64,000 nucleotides of DNA from Acinetobacter sp. TR3 (lineage in GTDB: Bacteria; Pseudomonadota; Gammaproteobacteria; Pseudomonadales; Moraxellaceae), in assembly GCF_027105055.1 (NCBI RefSeq), contig NZ_CP114264.1, positions 1-64,000 on the forward strand, written 5' to 3'. Made by a program: the position numbers and the translations under genes. How positions within the stretch are numbered: position 1 is the first letter of the stretch; each line of letters begins with the position of its first letter. The notes under the pieces are model-generated. The model was not told where the DNA came from, made no database searches, and was given only the letters and a program-made list of their open reading frames with translations. Positions 26,108 through 35,251 of this stretch are shown here, piece by piece.

Positions 26108-26253
26108 GTCGTTGATATCCTATTAACGACCACGTCCTGTGTCTATTCTTATTCTCAATGAGACTTCCTGTCTCTCTATGCTTTATATATTAGCGACCAA
26201 GTCGAAAGTGGAATAGACGTAAATCGACCTAATCAACGTACGCTTAGGCGTAC
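26108..26253. other. Candidate structured element with nested inverted repeats
   Basis: This gene-free stretch contains an outer pair CGTTGAT (26110-26116) / ATCAACG (26232-26238), an inner pair GTCTATTC (26141-26148) / GAATAGAC (26211-26218), and two hairpins inside that: GAGAC/GTCTC (26160-26174) and CGAC/GTCG (26194-26204). Flanking hairpins are GTCGTT/AACGAC (26108-26130) and GTACGC/GCGTAC (26238-26253). The overall shape is a multibranched fold, which could be a non-coding RNA or a palindromic repeat element. I do not recognise a known family. Confidence 0.4.
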
Positions 26254-26255
26254 AA

Positions 26256-26798
26256 CTAAGCGATATGATATTTCTGTAATTTGGCAACGAGAGCCGCTAA
26301 GCCTTTCACTTCAAACTCATTGGCTTCAAAGTTCTCGTCTTTATTACGTTTAAAGATGTCGCGAATTTCAATCACAGCATTGGGATCAACGATACCTAAG
26401 CTAGAGGTCACTTGGCGAATTTGACTGATTGAACGGGAGCCATTGGTTGAACCATAGCCGATAAAGGCTGCAGGTTTGCCTTGCCATTCTTTACCCACAT
26501 AATCCAAGGCATTCTTCAGTGCTGGACTATAGCCATGGTTATATTCAGGACTAATGAAGATAAACGCCTGTGCCTGCGCAATTTTATCCGCCCATTGCTG
26601 TTGTTTCGGCTGATCATAGATGCCTGTTGCCGGTGGATGAGAACCCGCAAAGAGTGGTAAGTCCCATTCCTTAAGATCGACGATCTCTGTTTGAATATCT
26701 TTTAATGCGAGTTTAGTGGTTGCTTGCTGTACTCAATTTGCGACTTTGATCGCTGTACGACCTTCCCGAACACTACCAACAATAATATAAATCAGCAT
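26256..26798 (-). pseudogene. NADPH-dependent FMN reductase, interrupted by an in-frame TGA
   Basis: Read from ATG 26798, the frame gives MLIYIIVGSVREGRTAIKVA then Asn and a TGA at 26733-26735, and continues in frame to the natural stop at 26256. The GSVREGR loop (FMN phosphate binding), LPLFAG, and SPEYNHGYSPALKNALDYV motifs of the flavodoxin-like NAD(P)H-dependent reductases are all present. Family members usually have Trp after this Asn, so a TGG to TGA change is the simplest explanation. Without readthrough, only a fragment lacking the flavin loop could be made from a later start. A sequencing error is possible. Confidence 0.8.
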
Positions 26799-26876
26799 GT
26801 TTAAATTCCTGTGTGTTATTACTTTGATTTTAAAAATGAATGCCTTTAAATGATCTTATACTTTTTTTAGGCGATA

Positions 26877-26904
26877 AAAAAAGCTCTCATTTGAGAGCTT
26901 TTTT
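26877..26904. terminator. Bidirectional-type terminator after fkpB
   Basis: AAAAAAGCTCTCA (26877-26889) pairs with TGAGAGCTTTTTT (26892-26904). It ends the ribF-ileS-lspA-fkpB unit on the minus strand. Confidence 0.85.
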
Positions 26905-26905
26905 G

Positions 26906-27388
26906 TTACATCAATTTGATGCCTTGCTGGCCTGCTGGGGTGACTTTGAAGATTTCCACTTCAAAAGTAATATTTTTGCCTGCCAGTGGATGATTAAAAT
27001 CAATCTCTGTGATGTCATCATTGACTGATTTTACGATGCCAAACAAAGTTGCTTTGGCCTTATCTTCAAATTCAATCATATGACCCACAATTGGGCGTTG
27101 CTCAAATTTAACCGTATCAAAGGTCTGAATATTTTCAGGATTCCAAGGACCAAAAGAATCTTCTGGTGGTAAATGTACGGTACGACGGTCGCCTGCACGT
27201 AAACCAAATAATGCCTTTTCGAATCCTGGCAGTAAGTTACCATCGCCGATCACAAGACTGACGGGTTCTTCACGATTACGTGTATTGTCAATCTCAACAC
27301 CATTTTCAATAGAAACAGAAAAATGTAAGTCGACTTTTGAGCCATCTTGAATACGAATTTCTTCGTTTGGTTGGATAATTTCAGTCAT
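26906..27388 (-). CDS. fkpB: FKBP-type peptidyl-prolyl isomerase (SlpA/FkpB)
   Basis: The 160-aa cytoplasmic SlyD-like isomerase has an FKBP fold split by an inserted chaperone (IF) domain. VDLHFSVSIENG, PVSLVIGDGNLLPGFEKALFGL, and the PPEDSFGPWNPENIQ insert start are visible. The C terminus lacks the metal-binding His-rich tail of SlyD, which favours SlpA. The ATG at 27388 sits 1 nt past the lspA stop, so translation is probably coupled. The longer upstream frame overlaps lspA and is not credible. Confidence 0.92.
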   Translation of the reverse strand: MTEIIQPNEEIRIQDGSKVDLHFSVSIENGVEIDNTRNREEPVSLVIGDGNLLPGFEKALFGLRAGDRRTVHLPPEDSFGPWNPENIQTFDTVKFEQRPIVGHMIEFEDKAKATLFGIVKSVNDDITEIDFNHPLAGKNITFEVEIFKVTPAGQQGIKLM

Positions 27389-27389
27389 C

Positions 27390-27920
27390 TTAATTTTCCA
27401 TGTTTGGGTTACGTTTCTTCTCAAGGAAGAAGGTATCAATCAGTAGTAAAATAGTACCTAAAGTAATGGCACTATCCGCAAGATTGAACGCAGGAAAGTG
27501 GTTATTTTGATAATAAACGTGGATGAAATCGACCACATAACCTAAGCTAACACGGTCAATTAAATTGCCAATTGCACCACCAAGAATTAACGCAATCGCC
27601 ATTGGTAATACAATCATTTTCTTTGGCATACGCATCAACCAAAAAATAAAAATGATGGATACCACACCCGCCAAAGAGGTAAATAAATAACGTTGCCAAC
27701 CACCCGCATCAGATAAAAAGCTGAAGGCTGCACCATGATTATGGAGTAAAGTCCAATTCAAAAAAGGCAATACAGGTACAGGATCTGCATAGTTTAAATG
27801 CGAGCTTGCAACCCATTTGGTCCATTGATCCAACACAATGGCAAGGACCGATAGCCCGAGCCAAAGTAAATTGTGCGGATAAAATTGAAACAAGCCTTTT
27901 TTTGCTTGTGTATTAGGCAT
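27390..27920 (-). CDS. lspA: Lipoprotein signal peptidase
   Basis: This 176-aa inner-membrane aspartyl protease cleaves prolipoproteins at the lipobox cysteine. Four transmembrane segments are visible, and the catalytic pair is Asp131 (GYVVDFI) and Asp149 (FNLADSAI), with the GNLIDR motif before them. It overlaps the end of ileS by 8 nt and is followed at once by fkpB, the classic gammaproteobacterial order. Confidence 0.96.
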   Translation of the reverse strand: MPNTQAKKGLFQFYPHNLLWLGLSVLAIVLDQWTKWVASSHLNYADPVPVLPFLNWTLLHNHGAAFSFLSDAGGWQRYLFTSLAGVVSIIFIFWLMRMPKKMIVLPMAIALILGGAIGNLIDRVSLGYVVDFIHVYYQNNHFPAFNLADSAITLGTILLLIDTFFLEKKRNPNMEN

Positions 27921-30750
27921 ACTTTCTCACTTCGCCACTACCTGTGACGTTGACGATACAACGAGCGCATAATCCAGTATGACCAACGTGTGTATTTACA
28001 TCTGGCAATACATGCCAGCAACGTACACATTTTTCACCATCTGCTGCGGAGACTTGGACACGTAATCCTGCAAGATCCGTGTTTTCACCTTGTTCAGCAT
28101 AAGGGTGAACGATGACTTGAGAAGTAATCAAGACAAAACGTAGTTCATCAGCCAATTGGTTTAACAATGTTTGTAATGCTTCATCTGCCCAAAGTTCAAC
28201 TTTTGCAGATAAGTTACTGCCGATGAGTTTAGCGTTACGTGCTGCTTCAATCTGTTTATTTACTGCTGATTTTACGCTAATCAATGTTTGCCAATCTGCT
28301 TCAGACAGTAAGTTTGCTGTTGATGCAGTTGGGATGTCATACCATTCAGCGGTAAATACATATTTGCCAGTTTGTTCTGGAATTAATGGCCAAGCTTCTT
28401 GTGCGGTAAAGCTGAGGATAGGTGACATCCAGCGAACAAAAGCTTGCACGATATGATATAGCGCTGTTTGCGCAGAATGACGTGCCTGAGAATCTGCTTT
28501 GGTGGTGTACTGACGATCTTTGATGATGTCGAGATAGAAGCCACCTAAATCATTGATACAGAAATTGGTCAATGCGTTGGTGACAATATGGAAATTCATC
28601 TCTTCATAGGCTTGCTGAATGGTTTTTTGAACATCAGCAGCACGTTGTAAGATGTATTGATCTAATGCAATCAACTCATTTACAGGTAGAGCATCAGTTG
28701 ATGGTTTGAAACCATTCAAGTTGGCCAACAAGAAACGTAAAGTATTACGAATACGACGATAACCATCTGACGCACGGCTAAAGATTTCTTTACCAGCTGT
28801 CATTTCATAGCGATAGTCAGCAGATGCGATCCAGAAGCGTAAGCCATCTGCACCCATATCTTTGATAATATCTTGTGGGGTGATGATGTTGCCTAATGAT
28901 TTAGACATCTTACGACCTTTCTCATCTACCACGAAACCGTGGGTGAGAAGACCTTTATATGGCGCACGTTCATTGATCGCGATCGAGGTTAACAACGACG
29001 ATTGGAACCAGCCACGGTGTTGGTCTGAACCTTCAAGATATAAGTCTGCTGGATCTTGTAATTCTTCACGTTCACGCAATACTGCGTAATGTGTTGTACC
29101 AGAGTCAAACCAAACGTCTAGTGTATCGCGTACTGCATTGTATTGTTCAGCATCCGCACCAATAAAATCGCTCGCATCACGGTTATACCAACCATCAATC
29201 CCTTCTTGCTCGATCAGTTGTGCCACTTCTTCGATCAATTCAGGCGTACGAGGATGCAAAGCATTGGTATCTTTGTGTACAAAGAATGGGATTGGCACAC
29301 CCCAAGTACGTTGACGTGAAATACACCAGTCAGGGCGACCTTCAATCATGGATTGAATACGATTTTTACCCCAATCAGGCACAAATTCGATGTCATTTTC
29401 AATTGCATTCAGTGCCGTTTGGCGCAGGCCTTTGGCATCCATGCTGATAAACCATTGTGGTGTTGCACGGAAGATAATTGGGGTTTTATGACGCCAACAG
29501 TGTGGATAGCTATGTTTAATCGGCTGATGTGCCCATAAACGACCTACAGCACCCAAAGCTTCGATAATTTTTGGATTGGCTTTATAAATGTGTTCGCCTG
29601 CAAAAATCGGTGCAGTTGGTAAATATACGCCATTACCACCGACTGGATTTTCAACTTTTAAGTTATACAGTAAGCCCACTTTATAGTCGTCTACACCATG
29701 CCCAGGAGCGGTATGTACGGCACCTGTACCACTGGTTGCAATAACGTGTTCACCTAAAATAACAGGCACTTGGCGATCAGTAATTAGAGGATGTTGTAAT
29801 AGAACATTTTCGATAGCCGAGCCTTGAAAATCAGCCAATACCACTGGGTTTTCAAGCTTATAACGTTCGATTGCTGATTCAACTAAATCTTTGGCAAGAA
29901 TAAAGTTTTGCGAGCCGCGGTCAGTTGTAACTTGCACAAGTTGATAATCAATGTCGGCATGTACTGCAACTGCTTGGTTTGCAGGCAGCGTCCAAGGCGT
30001 TGTTGTCCAAATTACGATGTCCGTTACATCTTGCACGTTGATATTTAAACGTGCGCTTAAATCTTTAAGATCAACAACTGTAAAGCCAACATCAATCGCA
30101 TCTGATTTTTTATCTTCGTATTCAACTTCTGCTTCAGCCAGTGCAGAACCACAATCCAAACACCAGTTCACCGGTTTTAAGCCCGGTTCGATATGACCTG
30201 CTTTGGCAATTGCGCCAAGCGAACGAACAATGTCCGCTTCTTGCTTAAAGTTCATGGTGAGGTATGGATTATCCCAGTCACCAAATACACCCATACGCAC
30301 AAAGTCTTTTTTCTGTAATTCGACTTGGGTGTAGGCATATTCACGACACGCTTTACGGAAAGTGGAGGCATCGACTTTAACGCCTACTTTACCGACTTTT
30401 TCTTCGACTTTCAGTTCGATTGGCAGACCGTGGCAGTCCCAACCTGGTACATAAGGCGCATCGAAGCCATCCATGATACGGCTTTTAATAATGATATCTT
30501 TTAAGACTTTATTAACTGCATGGCCTAAATGGATTTGCCCATTGGCATATGGAGGCCCGTCATGAAGTACATATTTTTTCTTGCCAATACGCGATGCACG
30601 AATCTGCTGATAAATGTTGTCGGCATACCACTCTTCTAACCATTTGGCTTCACGCACAGCCAAATTTGCTTTCATGGCAAATTCAGTATCAGGCAAATTG
30701 AGTGTGGCTTTATAATCCACTGCATTTTCAGGAGTTTGCTTATCGCTCAT
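27913..30750 (-). CDS. ileS: Isoleucyl-tRNA synthetase
   Basis: The 945-aa class I synthetase charges tRNA-Ile. HLGH lies at 74-77 within [14 protein letters not shown], the CP1 editing domain follows ([24 protein letters not shown]), and KMSKS is at about 610. The C-terminal zinc knuckle has Cys pairs CVRC and CARC. Length and architecture match the bacterial family with a C-terminal zinc site. It lies 60 nt after ribF and overlaps lspA. Confidence 0.97.
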   Translation of the reverse strand: MSDKQTPENAVDYKATLNLPDTEFAMKANLAVREAKWLEEWYADNIYQQIRASRIGKKKYVLHDGPPYANGQIHLGHAVNKVLKDIIIKSRIMDGFDAPYVPGWDCHGLPIELKVEEKVGKVGVKVDASTFRKACREYAYTQVELQKKDFVRMGVFGDWDNPYLTMNFKQEADIVRSLGAIAKAGHIEPGLKPVNWCLDCGSALAEAEVEYEDKKSDAIDVGFTVVDLKDLSARLNINVQDVTDIVIWTTTPWTLPANQAVAVHADIDYQLVQVTTDRGSQNFILAKDLVESAIERYKLENPVVLADFQGSAIENVLLQHPLITDRQVPVILGEHVIATSGTGAVHTAPGHGVDDYKVGLLYNLKVENPVGGNGVYLPTAPIFAGEHIYKANPKIIEALGAVGRLWAHQPIKHSYPHCWRHKTPIIFRATPQWFISMDAKGLRQTALNAIENDIEFVPDWGKNRIQSMIEGRPDWCISRQRTWGVPIPFFVHKDTNALHPRTPELIEEVAQLIEQEGIDGWYNRDASDFIGADAEQYNAVRDTLDVWFDSGTTHYAVLREREELQDPADLYLEGSDQHRGWFQSSLLTSIAINERAPYKGLLTHGFVVDEKGRKMSKSLGNIITPQDIIKDMGADGLRFWIASADYRYEMTAGKEIFSRASDGYRRIRNTLRFLLANLNGFKPSTDALPVNELIALDQYILQRAADVQKTIQQAYEEMNFHIVTNALTNFCINDLGGFYLDIIKDRQYTTKADSQARHSAQTALYHIVQAFVRWMSPILSFTAQEAWPLIPEQTGKYVFTAEWYDIPTASTANLLSEADWQTLISVKSAVNKQIEAARNAKLIGSNLSAKVELWADEALQTLLNQLADELRFVLITSQVIVHPYAEQGENTDLAGLRVQVSAADGEKCVRCWHVLPDVNTHVGHTGLCARCIVNVTGSGEVRKYA

Positions 30751-30810
30751 GCAAGTTCTCTTCCAGTTTTATCAGTCTAAACTGACATGTATTACAAATG
30801 AAATTTAAAT

Positions 30811-31812
30811 TTAAAAAGGAAATTTTGGTGTGCGTTCACGATAGTCTCGTAATTTTTGCACATCATCATCGATTCCAGCTTTGAGTGCTTCAAGCGAAGG
30901 GTAATTCAGTTCACCATGTAGATAGTGAAGGAAAGTGACCCGCATCAATAAGCCATACAGATTAGCAGAAACATCAGGAAAATGTACTTCTAATCGCCAC
31001 TCTGGATGCTCTTGTTTGATGGCTGGACGTGTTCCGACATGACCTGCACCAAATAAACTGTCAGCTTGATAGCCTGCAATTCCGTTCAAAGCAGGATCAG
31101 TGTGTTTTGTTTTTGCAGTGAGTGAGGCATTTTCACAGACGACATCAACCGCATAAATTCCGTTTAAACACGGTTTATGACGGTTTAAACGAACATTGAT
31201 GGTTGGAAAATCAAGGGTACGACCAATCTGATCGCCATATTGCACTCGGCCCGTAATGCTATAAGGGCGACCCAACAATTTTGCCGCTAATGCCAAATCA
31301 CCTTCTTGTAGAACCTGACGGATACGGGTTGAACTGACACGTTCATTATTTAAAGCCACAGTATTTAAATTAGTGACATCAAAGCCGTAATCACGCAAGA
31401 ATTCGCTGTTGCCTTGGCGGTCTTTACCAAAATGGAAGTCATCACCCAGTACTAAGCTTTGTGCATTGAGTTTTAATTTGAGTAAGTCAGCAAATTCAGT
31501 GGCATTTAAACTTCTAAAATATTGATCAAACTTTGCGACAGCAATGTAATCTACACCAAGCTCGGTTAAATATTCTACTTTTTCTCTAAGCGAGCTAATA
31601 CGTGGTGGAGCATCATAACCTTTAAAAAATTCAAGCGGTTGTGGCTCGAAAATCATCACTAATGTTTTTAAGCCTTTGGCATCTGCCAATGTTTTGAGCT
31701 GGCTAATCATCGCTTGATGACCAAGATGGACACCATCAAAATTGCCAATCGTTACCGCAGTTGGGGGTAACTGAAAATCTGGCGATAATGCGTTGAGACG
31801 AAGCAACTTCAT
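30811..31812 (-). CDS. ribF: Bifunctional riboflavin kinase / FAD synthetase
   Basis: This 333-aa enzyme converts riboflavin to FMN and then FAD. The N-terminal nucleotidyltransferase domain shows TIGNFDGVHLGHQ (about 22-34) and SSTRIRQ; the C-terminal kinase domain shows RPYSITGRVQYGDQIGRTLDFPTIN. It heads the minus-strand ribF-ileS-lspA-fkpB unit. It is divergent from the TDT transporter gene, with a shared AT-rich promoter gap of 207 nt. Confidence 0.96.
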   Translation of the reverse strand: MKLLRLNALSPDFQLPPTAVTIGNFDGVHLGHQAMISQLKTLADAKGLKTLVMIFEPQPLEFFKGYDAPPRISSLREKVEYLTELGVDYIAVAKFDQYFRSLNATEFADLLKLKLNAQSLVLGDDFHFGKDRQGNSEFLRDYGFDVTNLNTVALNNERVSSTRIRQVLQEGDLALAAKLLGRPYSITGRVQYGDQIGRTLDFPTINVRLNRHKPCLNGIYAVDVVCENASLTAKTKHTDPALNGIAGYQADSLFGAGHVGTRPAIKQEHPEWRLEVHFPDVSANLYGLLMRVTFLHYLHGELNYPSLEALKAGIDDDVQKLRDYRERTPKFPF

Positions 31813-32019
31813 GGGCGTTAAATTCAGCGAATTTTGCAGAGGCTATATATTGCCATATTCTCAGCGTTTCGTCTTGTTGTTGTGTTTTTACACAGGAATT
31901 TTTCAATATTTAGAAGTTTTATATAAATTAAAATGATTCGTTAAATAAAAATAAATCAATTTTTCTTATTTTAGTGTTGCTCTAAGATGGTCACATAGTC
32001 GCTTGATATTGAGAAAGAG

Positions 32020-33153
32020 ATGAAAAAGCCGTTTTATCAGCTAGAACAAACGATAGATGTGATTCGCCATTTTACCCCAAACTGGTTTACTGCAACCATG
32101 GGTACGGGTGTAGTGGCGATGATTTTAGCACAGCTACCTTTTGCTTCATCTCTGTTATTTATGCTTGCGACTAAATTATGGCAATTCAATATCCTGTTAT
32201 TTAGCACATTCACTATTCTTTATGGCTTACGCTGGATTCTATTTCCAACCGAAGCCAAGCAGATTTTTACTCATCCCAATATGAGCCTATTTTTGGGTGC
32301 TATTCCGATGGGATTAGCCACGATTGCCAATGGTTTTCTCAGTTTCGGTACGCATTTATATGGTGATATTGCCGTTCAAATTGCCACTTACCTTTGGTAT
32401 ATCGATGTTGTTCTTGCGGTGGTGATTGCGTGGGTGGTGCCATTCTGTATGTTTAGCTGCCAAGATCATGACTTACAACGGATGACAGCGGTATGGTTAC
32501 TCCCGATCGTAGCGTGTGAAGTCGCTGCTAGTTCTGCGGGTCTACTATTAGAGCACTTAGCTGCCGATCAACATGCATTAACGATCTTGATCACAGGTTA
32601 TGTGTTGTGGGGTATTTCAGTATTACCTGCTTTTGCAATCTTAACGATTTTGATGTTGCGTCTGGCTTTACACCAGTTACCTGAAAAAGAGGTCGCAATT
32701 TCTAGCTGGTTATGTTTAGGGCCGATTGGAACAGGGGCATTAGCGTTATTATTACTGGGTGAACAAGCACCACGTATTATGCAGGCGATGGGTTTCGAAG
32801 GTTTAGCGACATTACTGCCAGCCTTGGGTATTGTGGCAAGTTTGGTGTTATTAGGTTTTGGCTTATGGTGGTTTGGGATTGCGATTTTGACCACACTGCG
32901 TCATATGCGTACTGGCATTCCATTTAACTTGGGCTGGTGGGGACTGACTTTCCCATTTGGTGTGTTTATCTTGGCGATCTTTAATTTGGCGCATCAGTTA
33001 AATATTGACTTTTTACAGTATGCGGCGGTGATCTTAAGTGTATTGTTAGTTGGTTTGTGGGCATTGGTGATGAAAAAAACGTTGGCAGGGGCGTATAGTG
33101 GTCAATTATTTTTCTCTCCTTGTTTGGTCGCCTTACAGCAGAAGATGCAATAA
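32020..33153 (+). CDS. TDT-family transporter (TehA/C4-dicarboxylate type)
   Basis: The 377-aa protein has about ten transmembrane segments and the TDT/SLAC1 opening HFTPNWFTATMGTGVVAMIL. Family members include tellurite-resistance TehA, sulfite and malate exporters and SLAC1 anion channels; the sequence does not settle the substrate. An AAAGAGATG context provides the ribosome-binding site. The next gene starts 63 nt downstream on the same strand. Confidence 0.85.
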   Translation: MKKPFYQLEQTIDVIRHFTPNWFTATMGTGVVAMILAQLPFASSLLFMLATKLWQFNILLFSTFTILYGLRWILFPTEAKQIFTHPNMSLFLGAIPMGLATIANGFLSFGTHLYGDIAVQIATYLWYIDVVLAVVIAWVVPFCMFSCQDHDLQRMTAVWLLPIVACEVAASSAGLLLEHLAADQHALTILITGYVLWGISVLPAFAILTILMLRLALHQLPEKEVAISSWLCLGPIGTGALALLLLGEQAPRIMQAMGFEGLATLLPALGIVASLVLLGFGLWWFGIAILTTLRHMRTGIPFNLGWWGLTFPFGVFILAIFNLAHQLNIDFLQYAAVILSVLLVGLWALVMKKTLAGAYSGQLFFSPCLVALQQKMQ

Positions 33154-33216
33154 TATCGAGGTGTGCTGAGGCACAATTTTTTTGTGTCTCTATTTTGAGT
33201 TGAACGAGTCTTTTTT

Positions 33217-33783
33217 ATGAATGCTGATATTGCTCTGATTATGGCTTTACCGAATGAATCTAAAGGGTTGTTTGAACAAGCAGGCATTGACGTTCATTAC
33301 AGTGGAATTGGCAAAATTAATGCAGCATTCAAGGCATTTGAGGTGATTCAAAAGACGGGATGCAAAACGCTGATCAATTTAGGCAGTGCAGGCAGTTCAC
33401 ACTTCGATGCACACTGTTTGGTTGAAGTCACTACTTTTGTGCAACGTGATATGGATGTATCACCTTTGGGTTTTGCTGTAGGTGTAACCCCAATGGATGA
33501 TGACATCCCCGCAGAGATTTATACTCAACCACACTTTGAACACTTACCCAAAGGCATTTGTGGCACAGGTGATTCTTTTGAAACAGGTCTTCCAAAGGTC
33601 AGCTGTAATTTGGTGGATATGGAAGCGTATGCTTTAGCCAAAGTGTGTCAAAAACTGGGAGTGCGTTTAATCTCGGTCAAATACATAACGGATGGCGCCA
33701 ATGATACGGCTCATTTAGATTGGGAAGAGAATTTATTACTAGGGGCACAAAAGTTATTGGCGCTGTATCAGGCGCATTTTTAA
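33217..33783 (+). CDS. MTA/SAH nucleosidase-like phosphorylase-superfamily protein
   Basis: The 188-aa protein belongs to the PNP_UDP_1 superfamily. It has the N-terminal IALIMALPNES, the phosphate/ribose-loop LINLGSAGS, the ribose-binding VDMEAYALAKV (like MTAN DMEA), and SVKYITDGAND supplying the catalytic Asp. It is shorter than E. coli MTAN (232 aa), mainly in the middle, so its substrate may differ. It may be cotranscribed with the transporter before it. Confidence 0.78.
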   Translation: MNADIALIMALPNESKGLFEQAGIDVHYSGIGKINAAFKAFEVIQKTGCKTLINLGSAGSSHFDAHCLVEVTTFVQRDMDVSPLGFAVGVTPMDDDIPAEIYTQPHFEHLPKGICGTGDSFETGLPKVSCNLVDMEAYALAKVCQKLGVRLISVKYITDGANDTAHLDWEENLLLGAQKLLALYQAHF

Positions 33784-33864
33784 ATGCAAAGGTCTAGCCT
33801 TGTAGTTTGTATGGGTGGACTTTTGCGTATCGGTAGATTGTTGAAATTAAATAATATTTTTATT

Positions 33865-33892
33865 TATTTGTATGATGTTCATTATGTTAAAT
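33865..33892 (+). other. dif-like XerC/XerD site A (C|D orientation)
   Basis: The XerD arm TTATGTTAAAT (33882-33892) is perfect for Acinetobacter dif/pdif sites. The 6-nt spacer TGTTCA and a degenerate XerC arm TATTTGTATGA (7 of 11 matches to ATTTCGTATAA) precede it. The stop codon of the next gene lies inside the XerD arm. Confidence 0.6.
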
Positions 33893-34270
33893 AAAATTTA
33901 TAAAAGGAAAAGTTTGCTTAAATTTCTCGGATATATGTGGATTATTTTTTAGATATTCAATGGATTGTTCTTGCGTAGAAATAGGGTCAAAAATATCTAC
34001 TCCCCTTAGATAGGAGATGCCTTCTAACGCTATTTTTTCTGTTTTTGATAGCCCAGAGCTTGGCACAAAGCCAATAACTAAATGAATCTTCGCTAGTGAG
34101 TCTTCGAAATTTATAAGATCAAACATATAAAGCGGTATTTCATCTTGATCTAAATCGTTGATACAAAGCTCAATCCATTGTCTAAACTCATTTAAATTAA
34201 TTGCTTCTGAAAATAGACACCCAATAGCAAATCCAAGATCAGAACTTTGTTCTTTATATATTTTCCACAT
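33887..34270 (-). CDS. Orphan protein in a dif module (unrecognised)
   Basis: I cannot assign this 127-aa acidic protein to a family. It has no signal peptide or membrane segment. It opens MWKIYKEQSSDLGFAIGCLF and contains a short hydrophobic strand KIHLVIGFVPSSG mid-protein. Size, composition and position beside a SUKH immunity gene suggest another orphan immunity or accessory protein, which is inference only. It is enclosed by inverted XerC/XerD sites A and B, and its TAA stop is formed by bases of the site A XerD arm. Confidence 0.65.
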   Translation of the reverse strand: MWKIYKEQSSDLGFAIGCLFSEAINLNEFRQWIELCINDLDQDEIPLYMFDLINFEDSLAKIHLVIGFVPSSGLSKTEKIALEGISYLRGVDIFDPISTQEQSIEYLKNNPHISEKFKQTFPFINFI

Positions 34271-34286
34271 ATTTAAATTTATCTAA

Positions 34287-34314
34287 AATTAACATAATAC
34301 ACCTTATACGAGAT
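34287..34314 (-). other. pdif-type XerC/XerD site B (D|C on plus strand)
   Basis: Read on the minus strand: XerC arm ATCTCGTATAA, spacer GGTGTA, XerD arm TTATGTTAATT. This is very close to the pdif consensus of Acinetobacter plasmid dif modules. The spacer differs from the chromosomal dif type (TGTATA in E. coli). Confidence 0.8.
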
Positions 34315-34360
34315 CGAAAACAGGTGTCTTAAGCTCCCGTTTCTAATATACTTTTTAAAA

Positions 34361-34388
34361 ATTTCATATAACGCCCATTGTGTTAAAT
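34361..34388 (+). other. pdif-type XerC/XerD site C (C|D orientation)
   Basis: XerC arm ATTTCATATAA, spacer CGCCCA, XerD arm TTGTGTTAAAT, each in the exact 11-6-11 spacing. It is inverted relative to site B, with 46 gene-free bases between the two sites. Confidence 0.72.
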
Positions 34389-34439
34389 AAAATATTAATT
34401 CATAATTTATACTATAAAAAAATTAATTGAGCGGACTAA

Positions 34440-34973
34440 ATGAATATTGATGCAAGCAGAGATCGTGGTCAAATTGATAAAAAAATTATTGAGAATTATG
34501 CTGAATCGATTGGGTATAAATTCCCCAAATCTTATGTTGAATTACTCAGTAAACACAATGGATTAACACCTGAAAAGAACTATTTTGAGTTTCAAGATCA
34601 TAACAATGAGATCACAGATAGAGACGTATATTTTTATAGCTATGGGTACGAAGAAATAGAAGTTTGGGATGAAGAAGATCGTAAAAAGTATGAGGATTCT
34701 ATCAAAAAATATGAAGCTATTGAATTAAATCAGCCTGATGAACACATGTATGAATTTATGGATAAACATATGGTGATTTTTGGAGAATGTGCAGGTGGTG
34801 ACCAAATAGCTTTTGATTATAGAGACAACTTTAATACGGATGAGCCACATATTGCTCTAATTTATCATGATGACCTTATCGAAATATCACCAACAGAAAA
34901 TAAGTTAAGAACTATAAAGCTAGCAGACAGTTTCACTTCTTTTATGGCATTGTTGAAAGAAAATAATTTTTAA
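34440..34973 (+). CDS. SMI1/KNR4 (SUKH) family protein, probable orphan immunity protein
   Basis: The 177-aa cytoplasmic protein has SUKH-fold features: YKFPKSYVELLSKHNG at about 28-43 matches the family's LP..Y..ll..hNG core, and VIFGECAGGDQIAFDYR at about 116-132 matches its conserved G-G-D strand pair. SUKH proteins commonly neutralise contact-dependent or polymorphic toxins. No toxin is adjacent, so this is an orphan. It is AT-rich and sits between inverted dif-like sites C and D, as in mobile dif modules. Confidence 0.8.
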   Translation: MNIDASRDRGQIDKKIIENYAESIGYKFPKSYVELLSKHNGLTPEKNYFEFQDHNNEITDRDVYFYSYGYEEIEVWDEEDRKKYEDSIKKYEAIELNQPDEHMYEFMDKHMVIFGECAGGDQIAFDYRDNFNTDEPHIALIYHDDLIEISPTENKLRTIKLADSFTSFMALLKENNF

Positions 34974-34983
34974 ATATTTCTAA

Positions 34984-35011
34984 AATTAACATAATACGCC
35001 TTATGAGAAAT
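34984..35011 (-). other. pdif-type XerC/XerD site D (D|C on plus strand)
   Basis: Read on the minus strand: XerC arm ATTTCTCATAA, spacer GGCGTA, XerD arm TTATGTTAATT. Its XerD arm is identical to that of site B, and the flanking bases extend the match to a 26-bp direct repeat with one mismatch (34282-34307 and 34979-35004). It lies 10 nt after the SUKH stop codon. Confidence 0.78.
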
Positions 35012-35177
35012 GTTTGAAGTTTCCTCTTTAGCATCAATATCTTAAAGTAAGCCATTCTAGAGTTCAGCGCACTGGAGCGGCTTTTTCATGACTATTCATT
35101 TTCCATGTATGTTTCTTAATCAATGTTCCACATTTTTGATTAGCTTAGTTGAATAATCACCTTAACCATTTGGCAAG

Positions 35178-35206
35178 AAAAAAGCGACTAACAAAGTCGC
35201 TTTTTT
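35178..35206. terminator. Terminator after the TetR gene
   Basis: AAAAAAGCGAC (35178-35188) pairs with GTCGCTTTTTT (35196-35206). It is usable on both strands and closes the minus-strand TetR gene. I see nothing else in 35012-35177. Confidence 0.82.
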
Positions 35207-35251
35207 AATGTATTTCAATCGCTAAAATTAAGGCTTTTAACGGAATAAAAT

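Noticed and set aside
26108-26253. Self-cleaving hammerhead ribozyme in the structured gap
   Set aside because: A GAAA follows one hairpin, but the required CUGANGA core was not found in matching position on either strand.
26733-26735. Selenocysteine or programmed readthrough at the TGA
   Set aside because: No selenoprotein is expected in this reductase family, related proteins usually have Trp here, and no stem suited to a SECIS element was evident just downstream. A nonsense mutation is simpler.
33865-35011. The replication terminus dif site
   Set aside because: The sites are four, alternate in orientation, lie 34 kb from dnaA and have pdif-type or atypical spacers, none TGTATA.
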